64,000 nt of DNA, from contig JBOZIK010000001.1 of the NCBI GenBank assembly GCA_051453625.1, positions 202,090,122 to 202,154,121 of the forward strand. The letters are read 5' to 3'. Position numbers and translations under genes: made by a program. Within the stretch, counting starts at the first letter, position 1. Each line of letters begins with the position of its first letter. The notes beneath the pieces are model-generated. The model was not told where the DNA came from. It ran no database searches and saw only the letters and a list, made by a program, of their open reading frames with translations. The stretch is from Welwitschia mirabilis. Taxonomy: Eukaryota > Gnetophyta > Gnetopsida > Welwitschiales. Below are positions 49,757 through 61,895 of the stretch, in pieces.

Positions 49757-51510
49757 CTGCCTTGGTATTGCTAAGATAAGATATAGTTGATACACAACCA
49801 CTACAACCTTAGATTGAGAGAGCTTTAATAGGGTCCAAATTTCTTCTAAGTTCATCCTCATCTTTAAATTTTCTTTTAGTTACTGATGGTGAGGACATTG
49901 ATGCTTCAGGAAGAGTTATTTGCTAAAATTTTTAAATGCTAAATTTGGGAAAACTAAAGTGATGACCAAATGGATATTAGATGTTAAAATTTACGGTGCT
50001 TTCCAAAGGTAAAAAAGTAAGAAAAAAATAGATTGTATAAGATTAAAAAGGTACCAAATGATGAGAGGTATTACAAAGCTAGAGTGATACTAGAGGATGT
50101 TGAATAGTTCATGTTATTAGTAACTTTTAGTAGCAGTAAATCTTAATAGTACTTTTTATTACAATTGTTCTTAGTTTGGATCTCAAAATTTGGATATTTA
50201 AACAATATTTTTATATGGTAGCTTGATTGAGTAGATTTAAATGATAGGTAGATGATTCTGTAATAGAAAAATTCACATGTTAGTTAGATGTTCTTTATTA
50301 ATAGACAGAGTCTTTAGGTTGAAATGGAATATCCATGACCTTCAACAAGATCCTTGTAGATTGTATTTGAAGTTAACATGCTTGTATGGAAATACTAAAT
50401 GGTATCATTGTGTTTCACAAGAAAGGGCATGACTCGAGCAAACTTTTGAACACCTAATTCATGATCATCTTTAGCATGGGTTTCCTATTGATGTTAGGTT
50501 ATGCCTAGTCAAAGGTTGGAAACTAGGTAATGTGCATTAGTAAGAAAACCTTTAATAACTAAATTCCTCAATTGGTAGATTTTATGTTTAGAAGTGATCC
50601 TAAGGAACATGATGTTCAAAAGTAATACTAGGAAATGTGGTACTAGATCTACTCATAGAAAAATAATACTATCTGCCTATGTTTGTGTTAATTTATCAAT
50701 GTTTATCCTATAGATTAATCAATGTTCTAATGTTAGATGGTTCTCACTATAGATACTTCCTAGCTATCTACAAACAAAACTGAGGATTTATCATGGATGT
50801 ATAGACTACTGTTTTAGAATCAATCCAACAGTGGAGAGGAAATGGTATCTACAGATCACTGTATAAACCTTCGTGCATAGGAAGATGTTGACACTCTTCT
50901 ATATGGATAGTATTAAAGGACATTTACAATTCTATTAAACATATTCAAGGAGGATTCAGATGGATAACAAGGTTATTTTACTTATTATAAACTAGCATAT
51001 CTCATACTAGAAAATATTTTAACAACAATGATGACAATATATTGATAATTAGGGAGGAGTTTTTATACATTATTTATCCTAAATAATCTCACTATGAAGT
51101 ACCAACATCAATAATTAAATCTTAAATCTGCAAATATTTTCTAATTTGTTACTCCCTATACTCAGTTATTGGGATTGCATCCCTTAAGATTGGAAAGATA
51201 ATTCTTCTTCTAGGGATGATTGCATGTGACATGATTACATCCTCCTTGCTTATTCTATAGTACTGGCACTATGGTATTATTGCTAGAACCTAAAATTCAT
51301 GTTAAAGCTGACTAAACTAGTAAATAAGCTACCAATGCCCCTAGAAATCAATACCCACTAAATGTATTAGGAATTACCTATTAAAATCTATGTAATACAT
51401 TCAAAGAAATTACTATGTCCCTAAATTCTTTTACATGTCTCCACTAACACACACTCCAATTCTAAAAGATTATTTATTTCCTAGTTCTTTAAAATATCTC
51501 CACTAACTAT
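49757..51510. repeat. 1.75 kb direct repeat, copy 2
   Basis: Partner of 46870-48625. It starts TTGGTATTGCTAAGATAAG (copy 1: ATGGTATTGCTAATATAAG), and similarity fades after an ACTATGCT word at the end. Confidence 0.88.
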
Positions 51511-53590
51511 GCTAGTCTGTAAACTCATGAAAGATACATGTAAGATGTTTCATGGGGATAATGAAATTAGTAAGAAAAAAATAACCTCTTGGGAATTCCT
51601 TAAAAAGTATTATAAAAATCACAAACCTAAAAGAACACTCTTTATTATAGGATCATTTTAATTAGTTCTACACTTTAAAAAAATAAAAATTAATGTAGGA
51701 TAAAATATTAAACATGAAAGGAGGATTAAGAAATATGGATATCTCTTACATATCAGAACTTGACTTTAAGGGATAATAAAAAACTAATGCATATAGATGG
51801 ATAGCCTTTTAGGTATTTTTAATATGCTTCACTTGAAGATTTACATATAATTTTACTTCAAGCCTTTTAGGTATTTTTCATATGAATTATTACTAAAGAA
51901 GCTAAAAATCATAAGTTTACTAATGCAAAAATCATAACTTCACTTAGATGCTAAAAATCAATCTACTGATAAGAGCCTTTTTACATCTATTGATTGCATC
52001 ATAAATGCCACTTTGGAGTTGGCTAGATAATTTTGTCATTTCATACTACTAAAATCTTGATTCAAGCTTTAATAATTTATTATACACTATATAAGAAACT
52101 AAGTTTTACATTCCCTTGATTAAGGAAATATAATTACATGTATTGAATGCCTGAAAACATAATAACCCCATTTGTTTATTTTATACATAGAAGGTTACAT
52201 CTATTTTAAAAATAATTATGAAGAAAAACTAACTATTTGATGTCCTATAATTTGTATTATACATTGTACATTCCACTAAACATGTCAAGTGAATAACCTA
52301 GACTCAAACGAATGGTTCATATATGGTTTCCTAGATGGAAACAATATGTATAAAACCACATTCCTCAAGTAATGTATAACTAGTTAGCATAGTCTATGTT
52401 AGGTTATTTTGATTTTAAAGAAGCAAGATTTTTTGTTTCATTTTTATAGTTGTAGATTGAAAGATTTCTCATGAAGTCCAAATAGCTAAGTAGCATATCT
52501 TCTAGGCTTTGAAAGTAGAAGATTATATTCATATTATGAAACAAAATATTTCATATGAATCATGAGTGCATCTGGTTCTATTAAGGTCCTTAAAATTTTA
52601 TCTTAAAATTGTTAGATAAAATAAACTTCAATGCAAAATAACTATAGTTGTAATGTAGATTTTTGGGACATATAGTTTACTAGAGTGGTACAATTTTTAT
52701 AAATTCTAATGGCTAGTTTAGAACTATGCAAAGGAAAATCAAAATGGTCTCTAGAGATAGGTTTGAAAAGTTGTTGATGTTCTTTAAACATATACTTTTC
52801 ACAAATGTAAAGTCAAAAAAAAGAATCCATGTACAAGAATTACTATTATATTTCTTAAAGAACTTAGTAATTTAGAATTTTTGTAAGCGAGTATAGAAAA
52901 AAAGTCTATAGTGAAAGGACTTATAAGGGCTTCTACTTTGTAGGAACATATAGTTGGTACATCAAAAATAGTTACCTTAAAGAAAGCATTAAGGCATTTA
53001 ACCCTAGCATAAGCTATAGAATCAAATTCTTTGAAATGTATTGTAAAAGACTCCTAGAACTACTCACTTGATAAGTGTAGATGCTATAAAACAAAGATAT
53101 AGAGTGATCCTTAATCTCTAATATTTATTAAAGATAAAACAAAGATATAAAGTAATATGTATAAATATAAAGAATAATATGTATAAAACCACCTTACTTA
53201 TTATAAACTAGCATGTCTCAGACCAAAAAAAAAAAAAAAAAAAAGAAGGAGCAAAACTTTGAGTTGAAGAAATACCTCTGCCAGTGGGCTTATTCTATTG
53301 GTATTGACATGCTTTCATATGACTTTGGACTTTAACTTCTAAATTTTTCTAACTCTTGCATTGAAAACTTCCATGGCATTCAATTCTAATGGGGTAGAAG
53401 TTAGACAGTAGATGTTCATTAGCAATACATCTATTTCTTTAAAGTAACAATAATACCTTTACAGAACTAGTCTGACAATTTCATTTGGATTTTAGTGAAA
53501 TAGTTTATTAGATATTAAGGAAATAAAAGTAAAAGTAAATGAAATTTGAATTTCTGTAATGCTAAACGTACCTATAAAGCATGAATCCTA
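51511..53590. other. Insert interior, no recognised gene
   Basis: AT-rich, with an A20 run at 53225-53244. Short minus-strand coding-like patches occur (e.g. SLEDMLLSYLDFMRNLSIYN near 52,450-52,520), but I recognise no family. The A run could be a microsatellite or the tail of a small retroposed sequence. Confidence 0.4.
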
Positions 53591-53990
53591 ATGTACTCTT
53601 ATGCCTTACATTTCCCATGCATTGCATCGAATATTAGCCATAATAACCTTTTCCCTTCTATTTACAATGCTGATCTAATTTTCTTTAGCGAGCTATATAA
53701 TGTGAACATACACTAGTAGTTTTGGATGTATGTTTAATCAATTTAGGAGGTAAAATTCAAGCACAACTAGATTAAAGCCTGTAGCTCCCATGTGATCAAT
53801 CTTCAAAACATCACCTCCATAACTTTGAACAAGAATCAATAACAATTCTCTAGTGATTCCTCATAGTCATCTGCACATTGTTCATTTCATTCTTCAAGAA
53901 TTAGTTAATTAAGCATTTGTGCCTCGATGGCTCTTTACTTTATCAAATCCTAATAAAAAAACATTTAGATGTTTCTCACACCACAAGCAC
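53590..53990 (-). pseudogene. Unidentified coding relic, possibly a captured host gene fragment
   Basis: On the minus strand a frame with only isolated stops reads ITRELLLILVQSYGGDVLKI, DHMGATGFNLVVLEF, then NIHPKLLVYVHII and KENQISIVNRREKVIMANIR. The composition is like an ordinary globular protein and unlike gag-pol. I cannot name the family. Because it lies inside a probable DNA transposon it may be a captured host exon, or part of the element's own protein. The stops present fit decay of Gln and Trp codons. Confidence 0.4.
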
Positions 53991-54755
53991 CTAAGGCTCA
54001 ATGAATAGTAAAGAAGAGTGGCATAGGTCATTTAATGTCTGAATGATTTAGTTCAATTTTTAAACATGTATAACAATATTAAAGAACATAGATAATGGTG
54101 AAAGTTTAGTAATGTATTGATTGAAAGACATTATCAATTTTTCATGGTGAGGTTATGCTTCCAATATATTATAGTAATGTAAATTTTAAAGGTCTTTAAA
54201 ATGAAAAAGGATAGAGCAGTGAAAGAAAAGCATGTTCGGAATACACACCTGAGAGTGAATTTATGAGAGTGAATTTATTGTAGTGGATTTTAAAATATCC
54301 TACTACAGATCTCTCTACTACACACCTTGATACAATATGTAATCATTTCACAAACCTATTTCAGCTACACTACATTTTTAACATCTACTGAAAATTGTTC
54401 ATTGCACATGTCTCTTATTTTTAATGCCCCATCTACAGTTGCATTTATTATGGTAGATCTAGAGACTATGATAGCGTTCCTTCTAGGGCATGAGTTTGGA
54501 ATTCAAAAAAATAATAAAACATGAGTTTAAAATTTGAAAAAAGAAAAGAAGCTTTATTGGAAAGCCATGTAGAAATGTATCAAAAACATGATAATAATGA
54601 AAATTTGTTTGAAGGCTAAACGAAAAAAAAAAAACACCTACTTGACATTTTTGTAATCGCTAAGGATTTGTAGAGAACATGAGGGAAAAGGAATAAAATC
54701 TTCTTTCTATAATGCAAACACTCATACAATTGTGGATATAATGTTAAAATCATGA

Positions 54756-54950
54756 ATGAAATATTTATCTTTGCATAAAGTGCATATTCTTCTCTTGATT
54801 TTCGTTCCTGTCATTTCATGTAACAATTCTTATGCTCATCTTGTGGATTGCTGCTTGAACAAAGACATGCAAAAGGAAAATAGGTATGTTTATGATGCCT
54901 TTGCTTTTAAAGAAGAAAAATTACCTCCTTCAAGCAACTGCATGCATTAG
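54756..54950 (+). CDS. Possible small secreted peptide ORF (doubtful)
   Basis: A 64-codon frame: a short basic start, a hydrophobic core ILLLIFVPVISC and a possible cleavage site after NNSYA give it the shape of a signal peptide. A 37-residue hydrophilic remainder follows with two adjacent cysteines and a C-terminal Cys-Met-His. Unlike its surroundings it has no stop and fairly balanced amino acid use. No family recognised. It could equally be a chance frame of the inserted element, and expression is unknown. Confidence 0.25.
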   Translation: MKYLSLHKVHILLLIFVPVISCNNSYAHLVDCCLNKDMQKENRYVYDAFAFKEEKLPPSSNCMH

Positions 54951-55054
54951 TATTTTCTTAACCCCTCCATATTTTGCGATCTCTCTACATGCAATGATTT
55001 TATTTTTGGCAATGCATGGTAATATTTTTTTTTTAATAAACTAAGTTTTTATAA

Positions 55055-55320
55055 TGTTTGTCACATTAAATGCCTTAAAAGATGATAGATTTTATGATAT
55101 TTGTTTGGTTAAATAACTTAAAAGATCATAGACATTTAAGGAATTTTTTTGTAGATGTCTTAAAAACATTTAACATGGGCTTTTAAAGTGTTTATTTAAA
55201 AAATGTCTTAAAAAGATTATAATTTTTCTTTTTATTCAAGGTGTTTATTAAAATAAAAGCATTAAAATGCCCTATAATTAAGGCATTTATTTAAATAAAT
55301 GCCTTAAAGGCCTTTATTTC
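55055..55320. repeat. Right array of AAATGCCTTAAAAG-type modules with 30-bp palindrome
   Basis: Five or six modules alternating AAGGTGTTTATTT and AAATG(C/T)CTTAAAAG. At 55278-55307 lies a perfect 30-bp palindrome whose half is TTAAGGCATTTATTT. Matches the composition of the left array at 46150-46450. Confidence 0.85.
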
Positions 55321-55330
55321 TTATAGAAAT

Positions 55331-56083
55331 TTTTTAAAGAATCACTTCATAGACATCTAAACAAATCTCTCTTTCATTCTCTTAGAGTTATTTCATGGTT
55401 GAGATGCTAGTAGAATCTAATATCTGCCCATAACACATCAGACCTCTTATTGTCTTTCTACTTAACATTTAAGATTTGATCCATTAAGTCTTTTATGATC
55501 CTAATAGGTTGATATTTACTTAGAAATGTTATTCTTAGAGAATACAAAGTTTTTAAAGTATAATTTAAAAACTATAAAACTACAGTTGTATTCCTTCATT
55601 TAATGGAAAATGAAAATGTCTCAAGAAAACTAAGTCAGTTTATAAATAGGTAGATTTGAAAAATAAATAAAAAAGCCTCAAATAGAGCATATGTTCCTCA
55701 TTATTTTCACCCTCAAAAGTGAGGTTAGTACTAGTCTTTATATTTTTTATCTCATTAGAAGTTTTTAAAACTAAAGGACCCACATTGTTATGTATGGTAG
55801 ATGTGTACTAATCTATACTCAGAGTAGTTTAGTGGACTATCTATTCTTAATTTTAATACTTGTTTGTGCTTTTTTTTAAGTATTTTCTTATCTCTATAGA
55901 GTCATAAGAGTCAATATGAGTTCATACAGTATCATCCATTAATTCATCTAACTTTTATTCTTTAGGATTCTAAAGATATCTTTCCTTATCATATTTTTGT
56001 GATCCTCGTCTATCCTTCATTAAAAGGATCTTCATTGTTTCAGTTGCAAGAACACTAGAATGTTCTTATTTTAATTCCAAAAT
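55331..56083 (-). other. E3 leader and possible gag N-terminus
   Basis: Between the insert and the 5' LTR. A minus-strand run of about 50 codons without stops near 55,660-55,830 could be the start of gag, but no diagnostic motif is visible. An inverted repeat (AGAACA/TGTTCT) lies at about 56,048-56,065 close to the expected primer-binding site. The sequence next to the LTR, TGGAATTAAAATAAG on the minus strand, does not clearly match a tRNA 3' end. Confidence 0.45.
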
Positions 56084-57049
56084 GAGAAGCTTATAAATTA
56101 ATTAAAAATGCTACAAAAGAAAAAATTATTTTTACTAAAAGGCCTATGAAAAAGTAGAGTTAAATAAAAACATGCTAGAAAGAGAATAAAATAGCATATC
56201 CATATCAATAGGATTAATCATTATTCATTTTATACAAAGGTTTATTTTTCATCATTCTAGTTAAAACAAAGATCTTATTTTACATTAAAATACATTTCTT
56301 ATAAAAAATAATTGTTTCTAGCAAAAGGTATTCTAATGGATTCTACACTATTAATAGTATTTACAAATGATGTGAATAAAAGTAAATAAAAGAATAGAGA
56401 AAATCAAGGTGTAATTTGTGCATCACTTATTTCTAAACAATACATAATCTTAATATAAATTTAGCTACTATCACTATTGAGAGCATGAAATAATAGCATG
56501 CAAATTTATCAAATCACATACACAAGAATATAAGATTCTTTTTAGAATAATTAAGCTTTCATTACTTTCACTTTTATGGAAACTAAAGATAAAAGTTTCC
56601 CTTTCATAATAGCAAGTACAATAATGGTTACTTTATAGCCTTTCCTTTTTAATATTCTTTTCTTTAAAATATTTTTCAATATTTACTTTAGAGCCAAAAC
56701 ATTCCCTCCATCATATTCATTATGCATATTTATTAATAATAACATTAGCTACTTGTTTTTGCTTCTTCTAATGCCATATGTCCCAATCTTCCTAACAAAT
56801 TTCCATATATTAGTTTATATCCTTACTTCTTTATGATATTTGTAAAGTTGTTGCAATTATCTCCTCTTTCTCAAGTGTTCCTCTCATTCCTTATGGTGTT
56901 CATATTATTATCTTAAAAAATGATTAGTAGTATGTAATAATAATAGTAATATAGTATTAAGTGATGTGATATGATAATAAATATTTTCCACTTCATTTTT
57001 TCTTAATGAAAATATAATAATATTTATAAAGAAAAATTTTGACTTATCA
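56084..57049 (-). repeat. E3 5' LTR
   Basis: Direct repeat of the 3' LTR pieces at 25273-25893 and 26256-27194. The plus strand starts TGAGAAGCTTATAAATTAA and ends GACTTATCA. Followed immediately by the ATAAC target duplication (57050-57054). Confidence 0.9.
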
Positions 57050-57957
57050 ATAACATATTATAGTTTATTAATGAGTGATAACTAGAGTGATAATAGTCTA
57101 AAAAGTGTCTTTAAGATATCACATTTCATTGATGTACTATAACTTTAATTATAAATATTGATAATTATCTAATAGCTGTCACATTTAATTATTATGTAAT
57201 ACTAGTTATGGTTTGAATATTACCACACATCTACTACACTTTGTCTAACACCCTGACTTAACATTATTAACTAAAATGCATAATGAAACCTAGGATCAAT
57301 TCCTATTTAGATCCTATTAAAACATTATAAGATTTAAAATAATTAATTAACATAATTACTACTTTACTATATATCCATTTGGTTAGCATATAATAATGAC
57401 ATCAAAATTGTGAACTATATTTATTCCTAACTTTTATTTTTATCACACAGAAATATCTTATGTAAAGTCAATGGAATGTTAACTTGTTTTATTACATACA
57501 ATGGATAAGTTTTAAGATAATACTTAACCAATATAATATGAGATTGCATCTCACATTAATGGCCTTCCAATTCAATGTGTAATCATCCTAGACATGGATT
57601 AGTTATACTCTAGATTTTAAACTATACAAACATGGTTGGGCTTAATGTCATAGGATTAGACTTCATCTCGATATATCCCAATATAGGTGATAGGTAGTAC
57701 ATTAGATTGATGCATGCTTATAGCTAACCCTTGCTTCCTTAAAATATCTCAAGATAGTACAAAATGATCCTTTGATATTAAGGGCTTAAGATATTAAGTC
57801 AAAATAATTCTATGCATGAGTACAGGAGAGTGATGATTAAGTCCACTTCTAAAGATGTTTATAAATAAAATTACAATGTAACCCACCTTATGAAAAAATC
57901 AAAGTATGTGAATGGATAATTATTAAGATTATTTTGTTCTAGTTGAATGAATATAGC
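57050..57957. other. E3 right target duplication and spacer to E4
   Basis: Begins with ATAAC (57050-57054), the partner of 25268-25272. The remaining 900 bases are AT-rich with no recognised gene. Confidence 0.6.
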
Positions 57958-59305
57958 ATACTATTATGGTTGAAATTTATGCAATTTTTAAGTCCTTACG
58001 TAAAACCTTTAAATCACAATAGTTGCAAAAAGCACATACTAGATAGAAAGGAGTCAATCCAAATGTTGTATTCCATTGAAGGCACTAGGCTAAAAGTTAG
58101 AAAATTGATTTTACAAAGCATTTTAGTCTTTTCTATTTTAGTAAATGGAAAATAAAGAATAATTCAATGTAATGCAAGATGAAGATGATGAAATAAAAAT
58201 AAATGCAATGCAAATGTAATTAGTTATATTTGAATTCTAATCCTCTTATTATAATAATTAATTCTTATAACTCTAATTAATTAGAAAGAGTTTATCACTT
58301 TTTCCTAATCAATATAAACTATAAGATATATCAAGTAGAATATGAATAATGTAAATATGGAAATGGAATAAAATAGAATATAATGTAAAATATAAACTAA
58401 TAAAGTTAAACTTAACAAAGGTTGCCCTTATGGTCTAAATAAACTATGCAATTATAAGGGAAATTTACATAATAGGAGTGTAAAGAGTTCTTATATTAAT
58501 AATCATTTAACATCCAATTATAATAAAGTAGTATCACTCAATGGAGGATACTCAGCTAAATACTAAGGAAATATTCTCTCTGTACCTAATGGATAGACCC
58601 CTTGTCCTTCGATATTCCATTACAAGAATATCCAATATAAAAAGATGAATTAAAAATAATGACAAAGGAATTATTTATAGCTTTACATTAAAGGTTGTAG
58701 AACCATAACCATAGAAGTTAGAAAAGAAATCCTAGTAGCTCAGATGGGGTGCATGACCCCATTACAAGATAATTCAGTTTTGTTTATACAAAATAGTTGT
58801 CATCCTACCTATTATGGAGATAACACTAGGGATGATGCCCCATAAAAATAAATAAGTCCTTATATTCTAGCTTTGCAATTAGCCCTGCAATTGGATCCAA
58901 ATGTGTTGTTACCCCTCATGTCATGAAAATGACAATGGAGATGATATCTCCTTAGAAAAAGGGGGTTGTGGGCTCCTAGCTCTAGTCCATGTCACTGTTG
59001 CAATAGGCTACTAAAGTGTTATCATTATAATTTTTAAGGGGATTATAGTGGGGATGGCAGTGAAGATAACACCCTTCAAAAGCTCTTCAGCTAATGGAAA
59101 TTAGCCTCCTTCATCATTAATCTTCCTCCAAAACATTAAGTATTAGAATATGCCTAAAATGCCTCAAAATATGCTAAGAATTATGTGTTTTCATGATCAT
59201 CCCATCGACTCTCATAGTCATCAAAATTGCATCTAAACCTATATAAATGTCCTACAAAAGCAATCAAAATACCCCATTAAAATTCTACAAATTAACATCA
59301 CAACA
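57958..59305 (-). repeat. E4 3' LTR
   Basis: Direct repeat of 61896-63131. Shared words include AACAAAGGTTGCCCTTATG and CTTGTCCTTC. It ends ..CAACA next to TGGTCCCCTGCTTAG, i.e. polypurine tract then TGTTG on the minus strand. It holds three copies of the GATAAC/GGGATGA motif (about 58,797; 58,916; 59,036). The frame 57943-58155 lies in the LTR and is not a gene. Confidence 0.88.
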
Positions 59306-61082
59306 TGGTCCCCTGCTTAGCCTTAGTAGTCCTTGACAAAGTAAGCGATCAATAATATTACAAGATAATTTGATGAAAATAAACAATAACTAGGAAAATA
59401 TAAATTAAGTTTAGAAATATCTATCATGTAAGATCAAATTTCAAAAACTGATTAATTGGTATAATATCTCTGTAGGATGAATAATAGAGATGTTGTTCTA
59501 TATGTTATTTAGACAATAGTTAGGACAACAGGCTTGAAAAATTAGAATAAAAGTGAGATGCCTATAAACATAATCATCAGAAAAATACAAGTATTGACAT
59601 ATTCATTAGCCCCCTCCATAAACTATTTAACACAGCATAACATAATAATTAAATGTCACACACAATAACTATTATAAGATGTAACAATGATAGCTTCGGA
59701 AAATGATGATCTGTATGCATAATCAAGGGTAGTGATACTAAATCTGATGTATATACACTAAGTAGTAACAATTCAAAATGATGTATACAACTCAATTAGT
59801 GAGTTTTAAGTACATATTACAGGGAATAATTTGAAAAAAATAATCATAGTATTACTTTCCATATTCATGGTTTCTTGAGTATCTGGGATCACACCTACAA
59901 GAAACTTCTGTAACTGTGCTACTGTGGCCTGCTAAATAATGTTTATAATGCATACCATACAAGTAAATACAAAATCATACATTTACCAATTCATCATATA
60001 TATGTATCATGAAAGCCCAAAGTGACCCCTTATAAAAAAAATATCTATAAGTTTTCATAGAAATCAATCCTACCCATCCCATAGAAGAATCAATACATTT
60101 TGTATTATTATACATTAAGAGGAGCTATGTCATTTATCTAATTGTCTGGATGACATACATGGAATGATACTAGGAAAAATAAGAATCTATAAAATAGTAA
60201 AGTCTAGGTAGAATTGGATAATAAAAAATAGTAACAGTAAAGCCTCAGAAATTTATTATGAAAGATAAGTAAAAGCTAAGAATTGTTATCCAAGGAATCA
60301 TGACAAAAGAGTTGAAAATAGGAAAAGATCAAGATTATAGAAGGCTAAGGTCATGATAAGGAACCAAAGAGATGAATAAATGCTAAATAAAATCTTCAAA
60401 TGTATTCAAATTTAATAAGAATTTAAGATTTATAAGTGGATGTATGCAAAATTAAAAGCAAAGAAATGGAAAAAAAAACATTAGCATAAAATAAAAGGAA
60501 CACATTAATCTAAGTGAAATAAATGCATTAATTAAAGAACTAAAATAGAAATAATCCTTATAAATAAAAACTATGAGTGAAAATAAAAAGATAATCAGAA
60601 AACTACCAAATGATTAAGTCCTAATTATTATGTGGAAAAAGATACAAAAATGAATTTGAAAATACCAAACAAAACAACTAAGGAAAACATAATAAAAATG
60701 AATAGCTAGGAACATGAATAATATTATTTACCTACTCAAAATTAGACCCTAGCAAAGTCCCTTGATATAAATCATAAAATCACCTAGTAATGATGCATGA
60801 CATAATGTAAAAAACTCATAAAGTACCAGTTGAATAGGCAATGATTATGATGAGACCAAGTAAATCTAATGTTTTCAATCAAAGAATAAAAATATCAAAA
60901 GCTACTAAAAAATGAACTCACCTACTCATATCCCAAAACAACACCAGAATCTAGAGAAGTAGAATGATCATATGGAAGTACTATATATAAAATAAGTTTA
61001 GAAAAAAAGTAATACCTCTGATGATACTAGGAACATCACTAATCTCATATCCTCTAAGAAAAAAATTATTTTTCCATGATGA
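59306..61082. other. E4 3' untranslated / spacer region
   Basis: Patches align with 13,044-16,611 of E2 and with 63,132-63,430 (E5). No legible env-like frame remains. One GTCTGGATGACATACATGG motif lies at about 60,148-60,166. Confidence 0.55.
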
Positions 61083-61245
61083 GGGAATTACAACCACTAT
61101 CAGAGAAGTAAGAACCCATATAGTATGACCAACTAACCTCCCAATGGAGTTCCCATAGCTACCATATCACACTATTAAAGGACTCTCTTAGGAAAATTTA
61201 TCCCGGTGTGCTTGTGATAGGGCATCATGATGACCATGATTTTAG
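61083..61245 (-). other. Conserved post-pol block, E4 copy
   Basis: The best preserved copy: plus-strand GGAGTTCCCATAGCTACC, ATCACACTATTAAAGG and TATCCCGGTGTGCTTGTGAT appear in order. Confidence 0.78.
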
Positions 61246-61631
61246 TTCAGATACAAACGACCATGGTCATTATGTATTTCTTTTATTTTTTTCTTTTTTT
61301 TTTAAGTAAAAAGGTAAATTTCATATAACCAAGTACTTATAAGAATAAGGATAAAGCAATGAGATAAAACAAAGAAGAACACCCAAACAACTAAAGACTT
61401 ACATCATTGAGAGAGAACAAAAGAAACCAAGGCATCTTCCTTCAAAATGAAGTTCATAGACGTATGAATGTGGTGAATCCAATCTTATCACTTAGAATAC
61501 CTAACTAAAACATTTAATAGTTAGGGTAACTTCATAAATTAAAATATTAATGAAGTTAAAATATTTAAGTAATAGCATGACGTTTACCAAAAGAATCATT
61601 TAAGGGAGAATTTAAATAATGTAGGAGGAAA

Positions 61632-61860
61632 ATCTAAGATAAGTGCTTCTATCATGTTCAATATTTAATTGATAGACATTTCAATGATTTTTAACCTTCT
61701 ATCCATTAACTTTTAAATTCCCAAGTGTCCAAGTTGGAGGTTTTAACTAAGCCATCTTGAGATGTAATTTTTCTAAAAGATAAGAACCTAACCATTAAGA
61801 AGTTTAATTAGTTGTATAAAAGACATACTTTGGTATTGTATTCTTTAGAAAAATAACGGT
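61632..61860 (-). pseudogene. E4 integrase C-terminal remnant
   Basis: The plus strand at 61,660-61,800 parallels 17,200-17,340 of E2 word by word (CTTCTATCATGTTCAA, AACCTTCTATCC, CCAAGTGTCCAAGTTGGAGG). The minus-strand frame keeps the W-G-P-like and F-K-V-N-type C-terminal integrase pattern in eroded form. It is truncated by the junction to the LTR near 61,880. Confidence 0.72.
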
Positions 61861-61895
61861 TAAACCAAATAGAAACTAATTGATAGAACATAAAA

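Larger units (their letters stand above)
46150..55330. mobile_element. Unclassified 9.2 kb insert with palindromic module ends
   Basis: The insert interrupts E3 between its gag C-terminus and its leader. Its two ends, 46150-46450 and 55055-55320, are arrays of short modules built from AAATGCCTTAAAAG, AAGGCATTTATTT and AAGGTGTTTATTT in both orientations. The interior holds a 1.75 kb direct repeat and scattered coding-like relics. Subterminal arrays of inverted short repeats are typical of CACTA (En/Spm) and of foldback DNA transposons; I favour a CACTA-like element. No CACTA terminus, transposase or target duplication was found, so class and exact ends are inference. Confidence 0.5.
25273..57049 (-). 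mobile_element. E3: nested Ty3/gypsy (Athila/Tat-like) retrotransposon
   Basis: A minus-strand element 31.8 kb long between matching ATAAC duplications. Order on the minus strand: 5' LTR 57,049-56,084; leader; an insert at about 55,330-46,150; gag C-terminus; protease; RT; RNase H; integrase N-terminal and core parts to 42,162; the copia insertion 42,161-32,736; the integrase C-terminus 32,735-32,440; the conserved post-pol block; a minisatellite spacer; an env-like relic; 3' LTR. Removing the two inserts leaves about 13 kb, close to E2. The integrase relic continues in register on the two sides of the copia element, which proves the nesting. Confidence 0.88.

Noticed and set aside
57943-58155. 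70-codon plus-strand frame
   Set aside because: Lies in the E4 3' LTR on the antisense strand and is broken in the partner LTR.
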